Shown in pieces: positions 22,976 to 35,470 of a stretch of DNA of 64,000 nucleotides. The stretch is from Ariolimax columbianus (Eukaryota > Mollusca > Gastropoda > Stylommatophora > Arionidae), in contig JAVGWX010000019.1 in assembly GCA_036924085.1 (NCBI GenBank), positions 6,589,641 to 6,653,640 of the forward strand, given 5' to 3'. The first letter of the stretch is position 1, and the number at the start of each line of letters is the position of its first letter. Below the pieces are notes generated by a model that had not been told where the DNA came from, did no database searches, and worked only from the letters and a program-made list of their open reading frames with translations. The translations under genes and the position numbers were made by a program.

Positions 22976-24200
22976 AATGATGTACGGATATTATGTCTAC
23001 ATATATCGCATAGCTTTGAATGGGCCTTACAGAACATGTCAAAATATTGGGCACATGTTGTAGCAGACGGGACGGGGTATTGCTCTCCCGGTTCTCTGAG
23101 GCCGCAACGTGACTATCCACCTTTTCAGTCTTAAAATTGATCACATAAACTAACACTTCAATAAACTATCTATGGACACTATTTCAAAACAATAAAAACA
23201 AAGTATTTATAACTGCATGTTAAAACACTTCCACTCTTCAACTATACTGTATTTCCTGCACGCTCCTAACTAATGGTTACCTAATTTAAACCAGGCACTT
23301 CCGCTAAACGTAAACTATTGTCCACAGTCTACTTTCCGTACTTCGCCTGCCGTAAAGTGAATACTGAATTATGGCGTTTTGACGCCGATGGTTAATTCGT
23401 GTTTTAAATCTAAGCCAGGTAAAAGGTACTTGGTTGCTTAGCGACGACTGCCAATCGGCGTGGTGGAAGTCGAAAGACTAGGCTACTGCTGTGAATCTAC
23501 GATGACTACAGACTTGGCAAGGTAGCCACGTGTTTAAACTGGTGTGTGTTGTACAAAAGCGGGCTGACCACGGTTAGATGGTATAGTTCTATTTGAGTCG
23601 ATATAGATGCCTGGAAGCCCGTTCTCTCCCACAGTGGGTAGTTATGACTGATCTAGGCTGCTTCTGTGAGATCTTTGCGACGACTATAAACTTGAAAAGT
23701 CACACTTGTGTTTGACCCTGGTCAAACTTCAACCTGATGAAGTTCTGTCTAATTACTCACAAATGAATAGTTTAGTTCTGATAACTCGAACTGCTATGTT
23801 CAATCTTCTCTGACTGGATAGACTCTCAAAGTGAGTCCTTCTCTGATTCTTCTCTCTGGTAATGTATTTTTCTGAATATCTCGTAATGTAATGTCTGTCT
23901 TGTGAATCTCTTTGAAAATTTTGTCTCGAAATGTGTCGGCTATGAAATGCCGTCTCTCTCTGAACCTCTCGGAAAATATGACTTGGGCTCTTGTCCCACC
24001 AGGCTTTTATCACACTGGAATATTTTCTCTGCTGGTGCTACTTGCAAAATGACATCCTGGGCGTCAATATGAATACGCGACACTATCGTGGTATAGCTGA
24101 CGAGAGTTGTCAGGTCCGGTTGAAAGTCCGCTTATAAATTTAAAATAAATCTATAATTACGATTTGAAAGTAATTCTAGACACAAATAAGCTGTCAATAT
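22976..24200. other. Unassigned spacer
   Basis: No recognised element. The minus-strand frame 23753-24013 is rich in Arg/Ser/His and shows no known domain. Confidence 0.35.
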
Positions 24201-24229
24201 GGAGACACTATGTGTCTGTCAAGACTAAA

Positions 24230-25490
24230 CCTGTCACAATGCATTTACAATTCTAATATGCAAACAAAAATAATTAGCTTCAGACGCTACCCAAAATACA
24301 CAGGAATATCGCTCTTGATCCACACTGGCAAAATGTTTTGTAAAATCTTTGCAAAAAAAAAAAAAAAAATGATGACGGTACATCATCAAACCTCAGGTCA
24401 ACGATAGTCAGATGGGATTAAGAAAGAACAGAAGCTGTACAGGTACATTTTTTACATTCCGATAATTGATGGAACAAAAAATCAAGTGGATATGACCGTA
24501 ATTATATGTTATGTTTGTAGATCAAGAAAAAGCGTTTGACACGTTAGATAGACATCATATATGGGAACATATGGGCATACTTTAGAGTAAACGATTACAT
24601 AATTAACCTATGAAAAAGTTATATTGATAGCGAAGGCTCTCTTCAAACAATAACCAGACTCTCAGCAAAATTGCATTTGGAATATGAAGAACAACAAGGA
24701 TGTGTGCTATCACCTTTGTTGTTCATTACATTTGTAGATCACATTTGTAGAACATACAGCCCAAATGAATGTAGCAACATTGGAACAATCTTAAAAGAAT
24801 TTCAAGCAGTCATATAAACTTCAGAGCTCCAATTGCAACAGTGTATTGATAAACTAAGTACATCTTGAAACAAACATAAACATCCAAAATGGAAATCAAT
24901 ATTTAGAATAACTAGAAGTGTTAATATCTTCCTTGGAAAACAGGAATACCAAACATAACAATTATTTCACATATTTTAGGAGCATGTTATCAGCAGACGG
25001 AAGAATCACATGGTAAATCTAACAACGATGCAATAAGGCAATGACATTAATGGTCAATTAACTTAAACACGTAATTGTAAGCACGTGTTACTAACTACTT
25101 AAAGAGACTTATCCAACACGATGTTCGTCCCAACACTAAGCTTTTAATGCCAAAACTTAACTCCAATATAAAAGAAAAAAAACCATGTTCAGATTGCAAT
25201 AGATGATTTTTTTCATGGGTGGGTGAGATGATTCGAGCTGACAAGCGAGTAACTATAGACAGTGTATTAACTGCACTAGATTGTTCGCATTGTTTAGCCT
25301 ACATCATAATGCATGATACAATTTCTGGAAAATGTGCTAATGGTGAGTATCCAGACAACTGACTGATGGACTCAATGTGAACCAAATTGGTCTGTCCTTT
25401 CACTGATGTAGGGGAAGAAGTATGACTGTGTCAGTGGAAATTATGTTGATGAATAAGGGGGAATGTAATTTCAATAATAAATGGTTTTCA
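24230..25490 (+). mobile_element. LINE RT remnant
   Basis: Reads YPKYTGISLLIHTGKMFCKI (the NYRGISLLS..GK motif), then YVMFVDQEKAFDTLDRHHIWEHM (RT motif A) near 24510-24570 and a motif B-like stretch near 24700. An A-rich run at 24352-24370 interrupts it. 3' end ill defined. Confidence 0.6.
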
Positions 25491-25502
25491 AGTGCGTGTA
25501 CC

Positions 25503-26090
25503 ATTTCATCATCATCATCATCATCAGGTTGATATGTCCGTAGACTGGTTGTATTGTTGTCTGAGTATATCTCTCCATTTTACCCTATTGTAAGCTGTTC
25601 TCTTCATTGCAGTTCGTACTTTAATGTCCCTGCATGCCTGAGATGAAAAGATAAGTCTTGGTTGCCCCGCTCCTATTTTCACGTAAATCGTGTCCTCTAG
25701 TATCCTCTGTTAAAGACTGTCATGTCTCATATTGTGGCCCAGCCAACTCAACCGACGTTTCTGTATCACATGCAAGATTTGTGAGTACATTGTCATTTAA
25801 TCTTCTTTCTGTCAAACTCACTGTTTCGATTCTACGGTAGCACCCCATTACAGACATTGAAAACGTGTGTTATCCTTCATTGCTATAGTCCATGTGCCAG
25901 CCCCATACAGTCCGAATGGCTAAATATGAATGTCGATTATGTTTGTCGTCAGTAATTTCCTGATATTTCTTTAGGGTGACATTATATATTCCTCTACTGA
26001 TCCCTTTTTTGTCAATGTAATCATTGACATAATGTATTTCTCCTTGCAGGCATACTATGTTATGATTTACCAAAATATGTAAACGTATGT
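25503..26090 (-). mobile_element. LINE 3' end with (ATG)n-type tail
   Basis: The minus strand reads LYGAGTWTIAMKDN, KIGAGQPRLIFSSQ and TAYNRVKWRDILRQ, and terminates in a trinucleotide tail at 25507-25528 (catcatcat on +). Short trinucleotide tails are typical of RTE-like LINEs. Frameshifted. Confidence 0.55.
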
Positions 26091-26329
26091 ATTTGTTCCA
26101 TTATTTCTTCATTGATGAATATATATATTTGCCTCCGTTGCTTGGATATTTCCAAAGTCTTTCCTTTCGATGTGTGTGTCTTCATGGCAATCGTTTTGAC
26201 CGTGTTAGTATGTTTCTTCTAGCAGCATATATAAAATTTCTACTGATCCCCTCACTATGGTTTCGTTAACGACTTTAACTTCCATGCTATTAACTTTGAT
26301 ACCCATATTATAATTACGCATAACCTTGT

Positions 26330-26760
26330 CGATCATCGTATCAGATTATGCGTTATAGAGACTCAGTCAATGAATCGGTCAAAGAGACGAGTGGAAAGCA
26401 GCTATTGAGGCCTCAAACCTCTAGGCGTTGACATGAAATGAAAGAGCTGGCATCATGGCTTCACAAGCTACCGCCAAGGGCACATTAATTAGGGATACAA
26501 GTGTTAATTTGAAATCAATCAATGACCGCCTGATAAAAGAGGACACCGCAGTAGATGAAACATCAATTCGCAAACTGCAAACTTTCGACATTAAATAACG
26601 CTTGTGCGGAGTGGGGTTCATGAGAGGACGGGGCAGGAAAGTGTACAACCAGCGAGCTACATGGATCATCAGTATCCATAACTTACGCCCTTTGATGAGA
26701 GAGATTGAGCATTTATGGGTATGACCAGAAGGTAATTACATCGATTCCTAGAAATGGAAA
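26330..26760 (+). mobile_element. RNH C-terminal remnant, related to 19228-19600
   Basis: Roughly 70-75% similar by eye to 19228-19600: MASQATAKGTLI, SIRKLQTFDIK, CGVGFMRGRGRKVYNQRAT, ISIHNL and EIEHLWV. It starts after the catalytic RNH strands, so only the C-terminal extension remains. Confidence 0.65.
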
Positions 26761-26799
26761 CGGTCAAAGCAAGCAGCGAAGTCGTATCCCCTGCCTTGA

Positions 26800-26970
26800 A
26801 AACTTGATCCATTAGAACTACTGTGATTGAAATAATCTGCTAATTTTCACACAGGCTCTTGATTAACTTTGAATGGTCTGTCTTTACCTATGTGCTGCAT
26901 AATCTTAACTAGTTTGTTCCATAGGACTCGATCAAAAGCTGATCTTTAGTGTAAAAGAAATTCAAATATA
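26800..26970 (-). mobile_element. Short LINE RT fragment
   Basis: The minus strand reads STFDRVLWNKLVKIMQHIGKD, equivalent to the motif A text KAFDRV-W..L. About 170 bp only. May belong with another minus-strand remnant nearby. Confidence 0.5.
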
Positions 26971-27530
26971 AATCAACAAAATATACTTCTACAACTTACC
27001 TCTAAATGACATCACAATCAGAATAGTGGTTTCTAACAATCGCATCATGGTAAATATGATATTCAGAGATGAAATGTATAGAAATGTGTTTTTTCCTGGA
27101 TCTGTAATGAATATAAAATATAATTAAAATTGAAAGTCCTATTTTTCTTTTAAACAGTTATCGTGCATGGCATACACATAGACAGACAAAGACACGAGAC
27201 ACACTCAAACATGCATACATTCAAACAATGAAAGGAAAACTTTGCTAAAACAACAATTGCAGATATTGTTATTACATATTAGACAGATTTGAAAGCCCAT
27301 CAAAACATCAGAAATAGTAGACATTCCTGTCTAGTTCCAGTTTGAATATCAAATTAATCATACAGTTTACCTTTGTGGACCATTCTAAATGTGGTCCCTT
27401 CAATGAAAGTCTGTACTATTTTTTTTCAATTTATTATGGTAATCCAAGGTGTTCGACTATTTTGTAAATAGCCATGCCATTATATCAGGCCAAGTTAGGC
27501 CATCCGTAACCGGTGAGGTCGTTAGGAAAC

Positions 27531-28640
27531 ACATTAAGGCATCCTAACAACCCAATTCCTACCCCCTATGCCTCCGGCCGCTGCCTGTGCCTCTTCTTGT
27601 TGGAGATTGGTCCATTTATATATGCTGTCCTCCCACCTCATTTCGGGCCGGCTTCTTAGTAGTCTGCATTGTACCTTTCCGTGGAGGATCGTATTTGCAA
27701 GACCATTTGATCTCGATATGGGACCGTAACAAGCGATTTTCTTTCTTTTGACAGTTGCTAAGATGTCTTCAAAAGGCCCTATTACTGATGTAATTATATC
27801 TCGTATTTCCTCATTTGTAACTCCATCTTTTGACGTGACGTTTAAAAGTCTTTGGAAACATCTCATCTCCATGACATGTATCCTTCGCTGAAAGTCTACT
27901 GTAACTGCCCATGTCCGACAAGCAGGTCTATTGAAGATCACGCATAGATTGCAGAAATGTATAAATTCAGCTGGTAGCTGCAATGGGAAGGAAAACGCAC
28001 TGTGTCAAATGTCAACGTTCTCCTCCTACTCTTTGATGGTCAGGGTAAGGACTTATGATACTCCCTCTGTAATATTATATAAGTATTTGAACTCCCGTAT
28101 GTGCTAGATACCAATATCTCCGATATAAAAACTGCACTTGTTCACGCAATGTCAACATAGCCTGCCTTGGTAAAATTAGACCTGATCATCAGCAAACAAC
28201 TATTCATTTAATGACTCCTCATTAAAGTTTGACAACTTTAAAATTGTATTCAGATACATTTTTAACAAAGTGTAGAAAGAAAACATTCCTGTCGTACACT
28301 ACTCAGCACTGGAATCCACTTTGCCATACCTGCATTCGGTCGTTTGCACCTTCCCATGTTTTGCATACAAGGCACGAATGTCATCCCGTAGTTGGCATTC
28401 TATGCCATATTATTCCATTATTCCCCACATCCTTCCTCAGTTTAACTGGCCAGATGCCTTTTCTTGATCAAAATAGTCACATTGAGTATTTGCATTGTTT
28501 TCTACGGTTTGCTGAACTTAACTATCGGAGAGCAAATATAGCATCCGCTTTTCCAGAATCCTGATTGTGAAGCACTGATCAGTGGCTTCACAATTGTTCG
28601 AACTCGTTGTTCAAGGACCCGTGCAACAATTGGTTATAAT
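27531..28640 (-). mobile_element. LINE RT to C-terminus remnant
   Basis: Minus strand: CDYFDQEKASGQL near 28470 (motif A), GIMEKYGI-like text, LFADDQV near 28190 (active site), then the 149-codon frame at 27534-27983. The order and the closing WEDSIYKWTNL are typical of a widespread invertebrate LINE type. Confidence 0.7.
27534..27983 (-). pseudogene. C-terminal domain of the 27.5-28.6 kb LINE
   Basis: 149 open codons with RTWAVTVDFQRRIHVMEMRCF, RLLNVTSKDGVTNEEI, IACYGPISRSNGLA and MRWEDSIYKW. These correspond to the WTL...R-IH..EMRC-RR-L, the V-NEEI and the W-GH-TRS-GLA blocks of related LINEs. It may reach its natural 3' end. Confidence 0.75.
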
Positions 28641-29254
28641 GTAAATAGAGAAAAGATATGGCCCTATAAGAGATGCAGTATTTTCTGCTACTGTTCTTTT
28701 TTTCTTCAAAACGGCCCCACCACCGCCATAAGCAATCCCAGGTACCTTCCCTTCAAATCAAGACCTGATTAAAGGTCTATGTAAGCCATCTAACTTCTTC
28801 ATTGTGACAACTTTTTATGGCACGAACTGATAAGCTGTCCACCTGTGGCCTTGTATTTTGTGGTGCTCTTCAAATATCTGAGTTTTCTTCTTAAATAGAA
28901 ATAACTCTGATACAGTCAAGTACTGACCCGTACTTGAAATCAACACTGGGATTACACGTAGATGTTCTGGACAAGCAGAAAATAGCTCGGAAAATGAATA
29001 AAACAGCAAAATTATACTTTTTAAAAAAAGTTCTTCAGAGGATCAAGACTGATAGTCAATTGGCCATTTTGTAGATAATACATGATAAATAACATGTGAA
29101 CATAGAGATGCAGCTAATAACTCAATCAGTACTTTGGCACAGTCTACACAAAAGATGACTGCTTACAAGAATCCGGTGATTATATATATTTTTCAAGGAC
29201 ACATGGAAACAACGTGATTCAGATCAATCTGTATTACAGAGAAAATGTTTTTTT
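28641..29254. other. Unassigned spacer
   Basis: No recognised coding or repeat sequence. Confidence 0.35.
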
Positions 29255-30075
29255 TTAAACTGGAGGTGTTAAAAGTGGATAAATGCTCAGGTCAAAATTG
29301 TATTCATCCTCAATTTATGTTTAACACCAACTAGCAAAATCGTTTGATATATTTTGTTACCAATCACCTGCAAAAGGAATTGTTCCATGGGATTAGAGAG
29401 ATGCTGGGGTGATCCCATTTTTCGAAATGAAAACAAAATCAGATCCAGCAAATTATCGACCAGTGAGTTTACCGAGCATAGTCTGTAAATTGTTAGTCAA
29501 TAATCAAAGACACCATTGTAAAGGATTTAGACAAGCGGTCTATATTCAGAAATAGTCAGCAAGGGTTTACTAAAGGGAATTCGCGCTTAATAAATATATT
29601 CAAATTCATGGATAAGGTTTCAAAATGATGGAAAGAGGGGAGCCAGTGGATGTTATTTATCTAGATTGTGCAAATGCCTTTGAAAGTGTACCTCATAAAA
29701 TATTATTTCGAATGTTAAAATCACATGGAATAGGAGGGGCAATTGACAAATGGATTTAACATTGGTTAACGAAAAGACAGCAGTAATTTGCTCAAAAAGG
29801 AAGTACTCTGAGTGGTGTGAAGTAAAACGTAGAATGCCACAGTGATCGGTTTTGGGACCAATTTTTTTCTTGATAAATATATAAACGATTTGGACGTTGA
29901 CATGGGATCCATGATTGCAAAATTTGCTGATGACTCAAAACTCTGCAGTAGTGTCTCATCTAAAGCAAAAGTGAATATATTGAGGTCGGAATTATATTTA
30001 ATGTAAGATTGGTCTGTAAGCTGGCAAATGGAGTTTAATGTAGATAAATGTACAGTCATCCATATGGATAGATCC
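29255..30075 (+). mobile_element. CR1-like LINE, segment 1 of 3
   Basis: Reads VLKVDKCSGQNCIHP, NYRPVSLPSIVCKLL (in frame pieces), QQGFTKGNS, VIYLDCANAFESVPHKI (motif A), SVLGPIFFLI and FADDSKLCSS (active site), WQMEFNVDKCTVIHMDRS. It stops at 30075 in mid-frame. The next residues, DRSNMELTYI, are found at 39367, so this is the 5' part of a CR1-like copy interrupted by chimeric copy 2. Confidence 0.85.
30065..30075. repeat. Target-site duplication of chimeric copy 2, left
   Basis: tggatagatcc, identical to 39367-39377. It lies against the (GAA)n tail of the minus-strand LINE. The paralogous CR1 at about 20766 reads gggtagatct with no interruption. Confidence 0.92.
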
Positions 30076-30381
30076 TTCTTTCTTCTTCTTCTTCGTACGT
30101 AGTCAGACAGTAACCATTATTTTTTTTACAAAAAGCGGCGGTCATCCCGAGGTTGTCGACACTGCCATAGAGCTTGTCTTGTGGTTCCACTGGTGATGGC
30201 CACATCTGCTCTCTGTGATCCTCGTATGTCGGGCAGTTCTGCAGCAGATGTTCAGCGGTCATTTTCCCAGTACCACACGGGCATTCGTCGGTACCACATA
30301 TCTTCAATTTGTTGAATAGGTGGTACCTCAGTCTATTGTGGCCAGTGCGAAGTCTGAAGACAACAACCTGCTCTCTTCTGC

Positions 30382-30912
30382 TCAACTGGTAATAGGCATC
30401 GTTTTTGGTGTACCAGTATGTTCGGTTTCCCATTTGGTCATGTATCTGGCTTTGATAAGCCGTTTTGACTCTTCGTTCGTCATACTAGTATCTGTTTGTG
30501 GTAGTCTTGCACCTTCTTTTGCCAGTCTGTCTGCCTCCTCGTTGCCTTTGATGTTGCAGTGTGATGGGACCCACTGTACCACTACCCTATTTGGTGCGGA
30601 CTGCTGGCATAGTTGGCAGAGTACTGCTCTTAAGTCATTAAGCTCAGTGTTTTTCTGGCTTTTTAGCGCTGTGACTACGGCGAGAGCATCTGTCAGCAGG
30701 ACTATATGGCTCTCATTTTCATTGTGTGTCACCATTTCTTCCACTGCCGCCCTCAGTGCCTCTGCCTCCGCTCTGAAATTGCTTGTGTACTTACCAGTAG
30801 CGAATGACAGTGTTATTTTTCTGCCATTTGGTAGGTTCAGGAATGCGCCTGCCCCTCCATTCTGTGTAGTGTTTGTTACAGAACCGTCGGTGTATACATG
30901 GGTCCAGTCCAT
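30382..30912 (-). pseudogene. RNase H domain of copy 2
   Basis: 176 codons with all expected RNH motifs: VYTDGSV, RAEAEALRAAV, VLLTDALAVV and SHCNIKGNEEADRLA. It starts at MDWTH, 60 bp beyond the RT frame end. A frameshift near 30410 (GTPKTM for GYTKND) moves the C-terminal Cys/His motif into the frame at 30056-30433. Confidence 0.9.
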
Positions 30913-30978
30913 GCTTGGGTAGCTTTTCGTTATGAAGCTTAGGGTAGTGTCTCTCCTTTCTTTTTCAGTCTGGCAGTT

Positions 30979-32049
30979 TTAGTTTGCAATACCTGGTATA
31001 TTTTCTACCACCTCTGGAAATATATCCTGCCTCCAGGTAGGTTTTCGTACAGTAGTGATGAGTTTTGGTGTTGTTAGTGCGTTTATGGGATCTTCGTGCA
31101 TCTTTGCTTTGGCTATTTCTGCAAAGTTTCTCCGCTTTAGTTTCCCATTTCCCAAATTGTTTAGTCTCTGGTACATTGGATGGTCCGTCAGTCTTCGGAG
31201 TTTCTCTGACTGCAGCTGGGCTCTGCAGTCTCTTCTATCGGTCATGGATTGCAGTTTTGTAATCGTTTCAAGTTCTACAATTGGCGTTGACTTCATGCCT
31301 TCTGTTATAACTCTCATGGCTTGGTTTTTAAGTTTACTAACTTTATCGAAGTTCGCCTTTGCAGCTGTTGTCCATTCCGCAATGCCATACTCGAGAACTG
31401 GTGTCACTCTTCCAGTGTACAGTTTCTTTAGTATGCTTTCGTCTGCTACCCAGCTTGTGCCAGCAAGTTTCCTCATGATTGCCATTCTTTCTCTGGCTTT
31501 CATTCGGTTTCTCTCAATCTGACTTTTCCATGTCATCAAATGCCGATCAAATGTGACTCCCAGATAGGTTGGGTTGGTGTTTGGCTGCAGGATTTTGCCA
31601 TTTAGACTTAATTTGGTACTTTGGGGTTTTAATGAAAGCGAGAATATTGTGCATGTGGTTTTCTCCTCGTTTATTGTGACCAGCCATGAGTTCGCCCACT
31701 CTTCCAGCGATGTTAGGGCCGTCTGCATCCGATTTCTTGCTATGGTGAGATTCTTTTCAGAGGTCCACATAGCCAGATCGTCTGCAAACATTGAGCTATG
31801 GACTCTTCTTGGTATATTCTCTGTAATATCGTTTATATATACCAGGAAGAGTGTGGGTGACAATACTCCCCCTTGGGGTACTCCCTGCTCGAGTGTCACC
31901 TTTTTGCTCATCTGCCCTTGTACTTGGACTCTGGCCGTTCTTTGTTTGAGGTAGTGGTTGATCCACTTGTACATCTTCCCACAGACATCACTTAGCTTGA
32001 CTCTAAGTCCATCCTTCCAGACTTTGTCAAATGCCTTTTCCAGATCCAC
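30979..32049 (-). pseudogene. RT domain of copy 2
   Basis: 356 codons, the longest open frame in the window. Motif A (DLEKAFDKVW) is at residues 2-11. Motif B (QGVPQGGVLSPTLF), motif C (FADDLAMW, the two catalytic Asp) and YLGVTFDRH follow, then the thumb and a long connection to VENIPGIAN. One codon pair is missing near residue 19 (KLSDV for KLRRSDV). It would copy the RNA at the nicked target. The preceding RT motifs are in the frame at 32170-32409. Confidence 0.9.
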
Positions 32050-32140
32050 CCAAACAGCTACTGTGTGTTGCTGTGCCTGGTAGGCATCTTCTATCTCCTG
32101 GGCTATGAGGATGACCTGGTCCTCAGTGGATCTGTGCTGT

Positions 32141-33010
32141 CTAAAGCCGGCTTGCTGTGGAATTAGTATTCATTTTTCTTCCAGATGCCACATCAGTCTG
32201 GTGTTTATCATACGTTCCATCAGCTTGCCGACACAGCTCAGTAGGCTTATGGGCCTGTATCCATTTGGATCTGTTTTGTCCTTTCCTGTTTTTGGTACTG
32301 GTACCAGTATTGCATCTTTCCATGCCTGTGGTACAATTCCCCTTTTCCAGCTTTGGTTCAGGACCGATAGCAGTTTCCTCTTCGCTGTTTGGCCCAGCCC
32401 CATCTGCATTTCGTTTGTTATCCCGTCTTTTCCGGGAGATTTCCTTTTTCTTTAGTGTTCTCATAGCCTCTTCCATTTCGCGCATTGTTAGTTTGGCCAT
32501 CATGTGCTCTTCAGGAGCCGTATTTATGTTTTCGTGTCCCTTTAGCTCTTCGCTAAAGTCTGTATGCTTATCTGCAGGGACCTCGATGTGGTTTGCTCTG
32601 GCATAGTGATCGACAAAGGCGTTTGCGGCTTTCTTACATGTGATCAAGTTCTCGCCCTGCTTGATAGTAATTTGTTTATTTGACGGGGTTTCGTCGTTCA
32701 TGGCTCTGACTAGCTTCCATAGCTTGTTCCCGTCTTTTTCCAGGTTTAGACTTTCCGTTTTATTTTTCCAGCTTTCTCTTGCTGTTTGCTTGAGAGTGTG
32801 TTTGTACTTCACCGCGGCGGCTTTGAGGGCGATGTTTGCCTCCATGGATTTTTCTCGCTCTGCCATGTTCCTAGCATTTGTTACTGCATCTTCCACTTTC
32901 TGCAACTCATCATTCCAGTAGGGCTTATAGTTTTTCCTAGCTCCTCTTGGGATGGTTTCAGTGGCGGCTTGCATTATTGCCTTGCTTAGGCTCTCTACCA
33001 TGGGCTTCAT
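32141..33010 (-). pseudogene. APE-RT linker of copy 2
   Basis: 289 codons: KPMVESLSKAI, ARKNYKPYWNDEL, SLNLEKDGNKLWKLVRAMND and LTMREMEEAMRTLKKKE. A frameshift then takes the RT start ([20 protein letters not shown]) into the frame at 32170-32409. The block is shared with copies 1 and 3. Confidence 0.8.
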
Positions 33011-34542
33011 TTTGGTGTTTCGTGTGTTGATGGTTTCACACAGCCCATCTGTCAGGATTGCAAATCTGTCCCAGTCGGCTCGTTTGTAATTCCATCGTGG
33101 GAGCGGTTTTTTTTTCCTGTGGGCCTACTTCCATATCAATGTTTAGCCTGATCGGCCTGTGGTCGCTACCTGCCAATTGGTTTAGCACCTGGCGGTCTAT
33201 TTTTGTGTTTGTCCTGTGTGGTAAAGGCCAAATCTGGAGTCGAGGTGGTATGCCATGTTCTTGAATAGAAGCTAGGGCTATTCTCCGGCCTATTGATTAG
33301 GGAGAGATTTGTGTCTATCTCCCAATCTTCCACTTCGTCACCTCTGCTGTCTGTGTCCGAGTATCCCCATCTCTCCGAGTGGCTGTTGAAGTCTCCAACT
33401 ACTATGCAGTTGGAGTCTTTGACTTCCATACTTGAGAGCGATAGGTCTCTATTTGGTGATCCGTACAGATTGAAAATGCGGAGATTCGTCTCTTGGGCCA
33501 TTATGTCAACTCCTACAATTTCTGCTTGTCCGGTGTGATTGACAGATACCGTGCTACTCGGTATGCAGTTTCGGGTCAGTATCAGGACCCCTCATTTGTG
33601 GCCTTCTCTATCGAGACGGAAGGTCTGGTATCCTCTGATTGAGAATTTATGGTTTTTTGTTTAGGTGAGTTTCCTGGATACTTACCACGTCAATCTTACC
33701 TTCATGCCGGTGATGTGTTAGGGCAAGCTTTTTGTTAATGACTCCCTCCGCATTCCACTGTAGTATTTTGAGGGTCTTGAGTTTTTTTGTCAGTAGAACT
33801 TGCCCCATAGCCATGTGCCTTGACTCCACAACACATGGGTGGGTGACCATCAGTAGTCAATGGTGGGCCCCTTCGATGCATGAGGCCCGGCACTCTAGCC
33901 GCCTGGCGGGACTCCGCAGGATGAGCGCCACACGTTTTTTTGATAGGTTGTACTGTCATCATACTGCTATTTACGTTTCACTGCATGTTAAGCCTGTGGC
34001 CCAGTGCATCCGATTTCAACAGGCGTTTCTGTAGGGATGCCCTCCTTAGAATTTGGCTGTCCCCAGCCTATCTGCAAGGCAGCAGTTGTTTGTGATCAGA
34101 GTTGTCTCTCTTATGGAAGTTGTCTTACAGGCCTGACGAGTCTTCACTACTCGTGTCTATAGGATGCGGCAATGATATATTAAATATGATATGTGATATG
34201 GACTATGTACTGGTTTGTACTAACCCGGAAGAGAGGCAGTCCAGTGTGTCCGTATCCCAGTATCGCCACGTCATGACATAAACGTATCATGTGCATTTTG
34301 GCAGGGTACCTCTTTGCTCCCTTTATTTTCTCGGCACATCTTCAGTGATGAAACGCTTAACATTCCTTGCCACCTGGGAGGTTGACACAATAGGGCAGAT
34401 GTGCAATGTCCGCTAGTCTGCATCTCTTCTGCGTCCATTGGTATGGCTGATAGCGTACAGAGGTAGAGATCGAGGCAGAAGTGCATTTAACCAGTCGGCA
34501 AGACTGGTAATGTCACGGAGATGTTGTTCGTCATGGTTATTG

Positions 34543-34985
34543 GTTGAGTCTCGACCGTTCTCAGTGAGGTGGCTGCTCTACTGTTTTCGACACCAAGAAC
34601 TAAGTCTTATGTTGGTGGTTTCGCATCCAATCGCCGTACAGGGTTAATATCAGGCAGCTATCCGCCCACTTTGGTCGGCGGGCGGCAGAGACCTCTTTCT
34701 GCGGCTCTACCGGATAGGGCTGGAGCGCAAGACCCAGGTCCCGACCCTGTCGTAGCCTCCCATTGCATTGGTGCTGAGATTTTGGGCGGGATTCCGGCTT
34801 GCATGCGTTCGGCCGTAATCCCTCACATGGTAGCCTCGCGCCATTGGCTTATCAGCCTGGTACGTGAACCACAGTGTCTGCGGCCCCTCTCGAATTTGAG
34901 CAGGATTACCGAAGCAAAGCCCTGCCATTAGTAGGGTAAAACTTACCTGTCTTCAGATGGTCTATTTCCAGCACCCGTTCACTAT
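34543..34985 (-). pseudogene. 28S rRNA 3'-end pseudogene inside copy 2
   Basis: The reverse complement carries GACAGGTAAGTTTTACCCTAC, GGTAATCCTGCTCAAAT-CGAGAGGGGCCGCAG, the GAAT-CCCGCCC block and the terminal GTAGAGCAGCCACCTCACTG text. It joins the LINE 5'UTR at the same point as copy 1, with similar sequence on both sides of the join. Diverged and partial, so non-functional. Confidence 0.85.
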
Positions 34986-35107
34986 TAGACCAGACGAATT
35001 AATTGTGGACTTTTGTTTGTCAATGACCATGTATCTGAAATCTGCGATTAATCTGAAATCTGGGGTTAAACACGATTTTTGTAGCGTTCTTTTATTTAAG
35101 GTTAATG
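34986..35107. other. Unassigned insert between 28S pieces of copy 2
   Basis: About 120 bp with no rRNA match I can see, including a short duplication (atctgaaatctgcg and atctgaaatctggg). Absent from copy 1. Confidence 0.4.
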
Positions 35108-35398
35108 AGCTGATTTGTCTTCCGTGAGTCTAATACCAGCACTCGTTCATTATTAGACCCAACGGAAGTGCTCTCGATTTTTCAGTCGTTCTACAGAATT
35201 GGCGTGTTGAGTCAAATTAAGCCGCAGGTTCCACTCCTGGTGGTGCCCTTCCGTCAATTATTTTAGCGAACATTAGATACGAGACAATCAAGCTACCGAG
35301 AGGAAAGCCCCAGATTTTCGAGGGTCTAATTCCAGCATCCGTTCTATATTAGACCTAACGAAAGTGCTCTCGGAATGTTAATCATTTCAGTGTTTGGC
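35108..35398 (-). pseudogene. Two tandem 18S-core/28S fusion units in copy 2
   Basis: On the + strand each unit has a 28S piece (tctaat-ccagcactcgttc, ttagaccyaacg) followed by a short linker with agtgctctcg and then an 18S core piece (gcgtgttgagtcaaattaag, gccgcaggttccactcctgg, gtgcccttccgtcaatt). Unit 1 covers about 35108-35262 and unit 2 about 35310 onward, where the 18S core runs on into 35398-35563. Copy 1 has the same fusion once (8050-8190). Confidence 0.8.
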
Positions 35399-35438
35399 CG
35401 TGTTGAGTAAAAATAAGCAGCAGGCTCCACTCCTGTTT

Positions 35439-35470
<32 letters not shown>

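Larger units (their letters stand above)
30076..34542 (-). mobile_element. Element N LINE body of copy 2
   Basis: The best-preserved body in the window. 5'UTR 34542 to ~33960; APE pieces at 33647-33850 (LKILQWNAEG, QETHL) and 33166-33501 (GDFNSH, TWHTTSTPDLAF); linker 32141-33010; RT 32409-30979; RNH 30382-30912; Cys/His and tail 30433-30076. RT motif A (DLEKAFDKVW), PQGGVLSPTLF and FADDLAMW are all intact. A handful of frameshifts and stops separate the ORFs. Confidence 0.9.

Noticed and set aside
30320..30922. Long antisense frames over element N (30320-30922 +, 31055-31522 +, 32157-32606 + and their equivalents in other copies)
   Set aside because: They lie opposite RT/RNH code, recur wherever the LINE does and have no known motif. 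They are shadows of the LINE frames.
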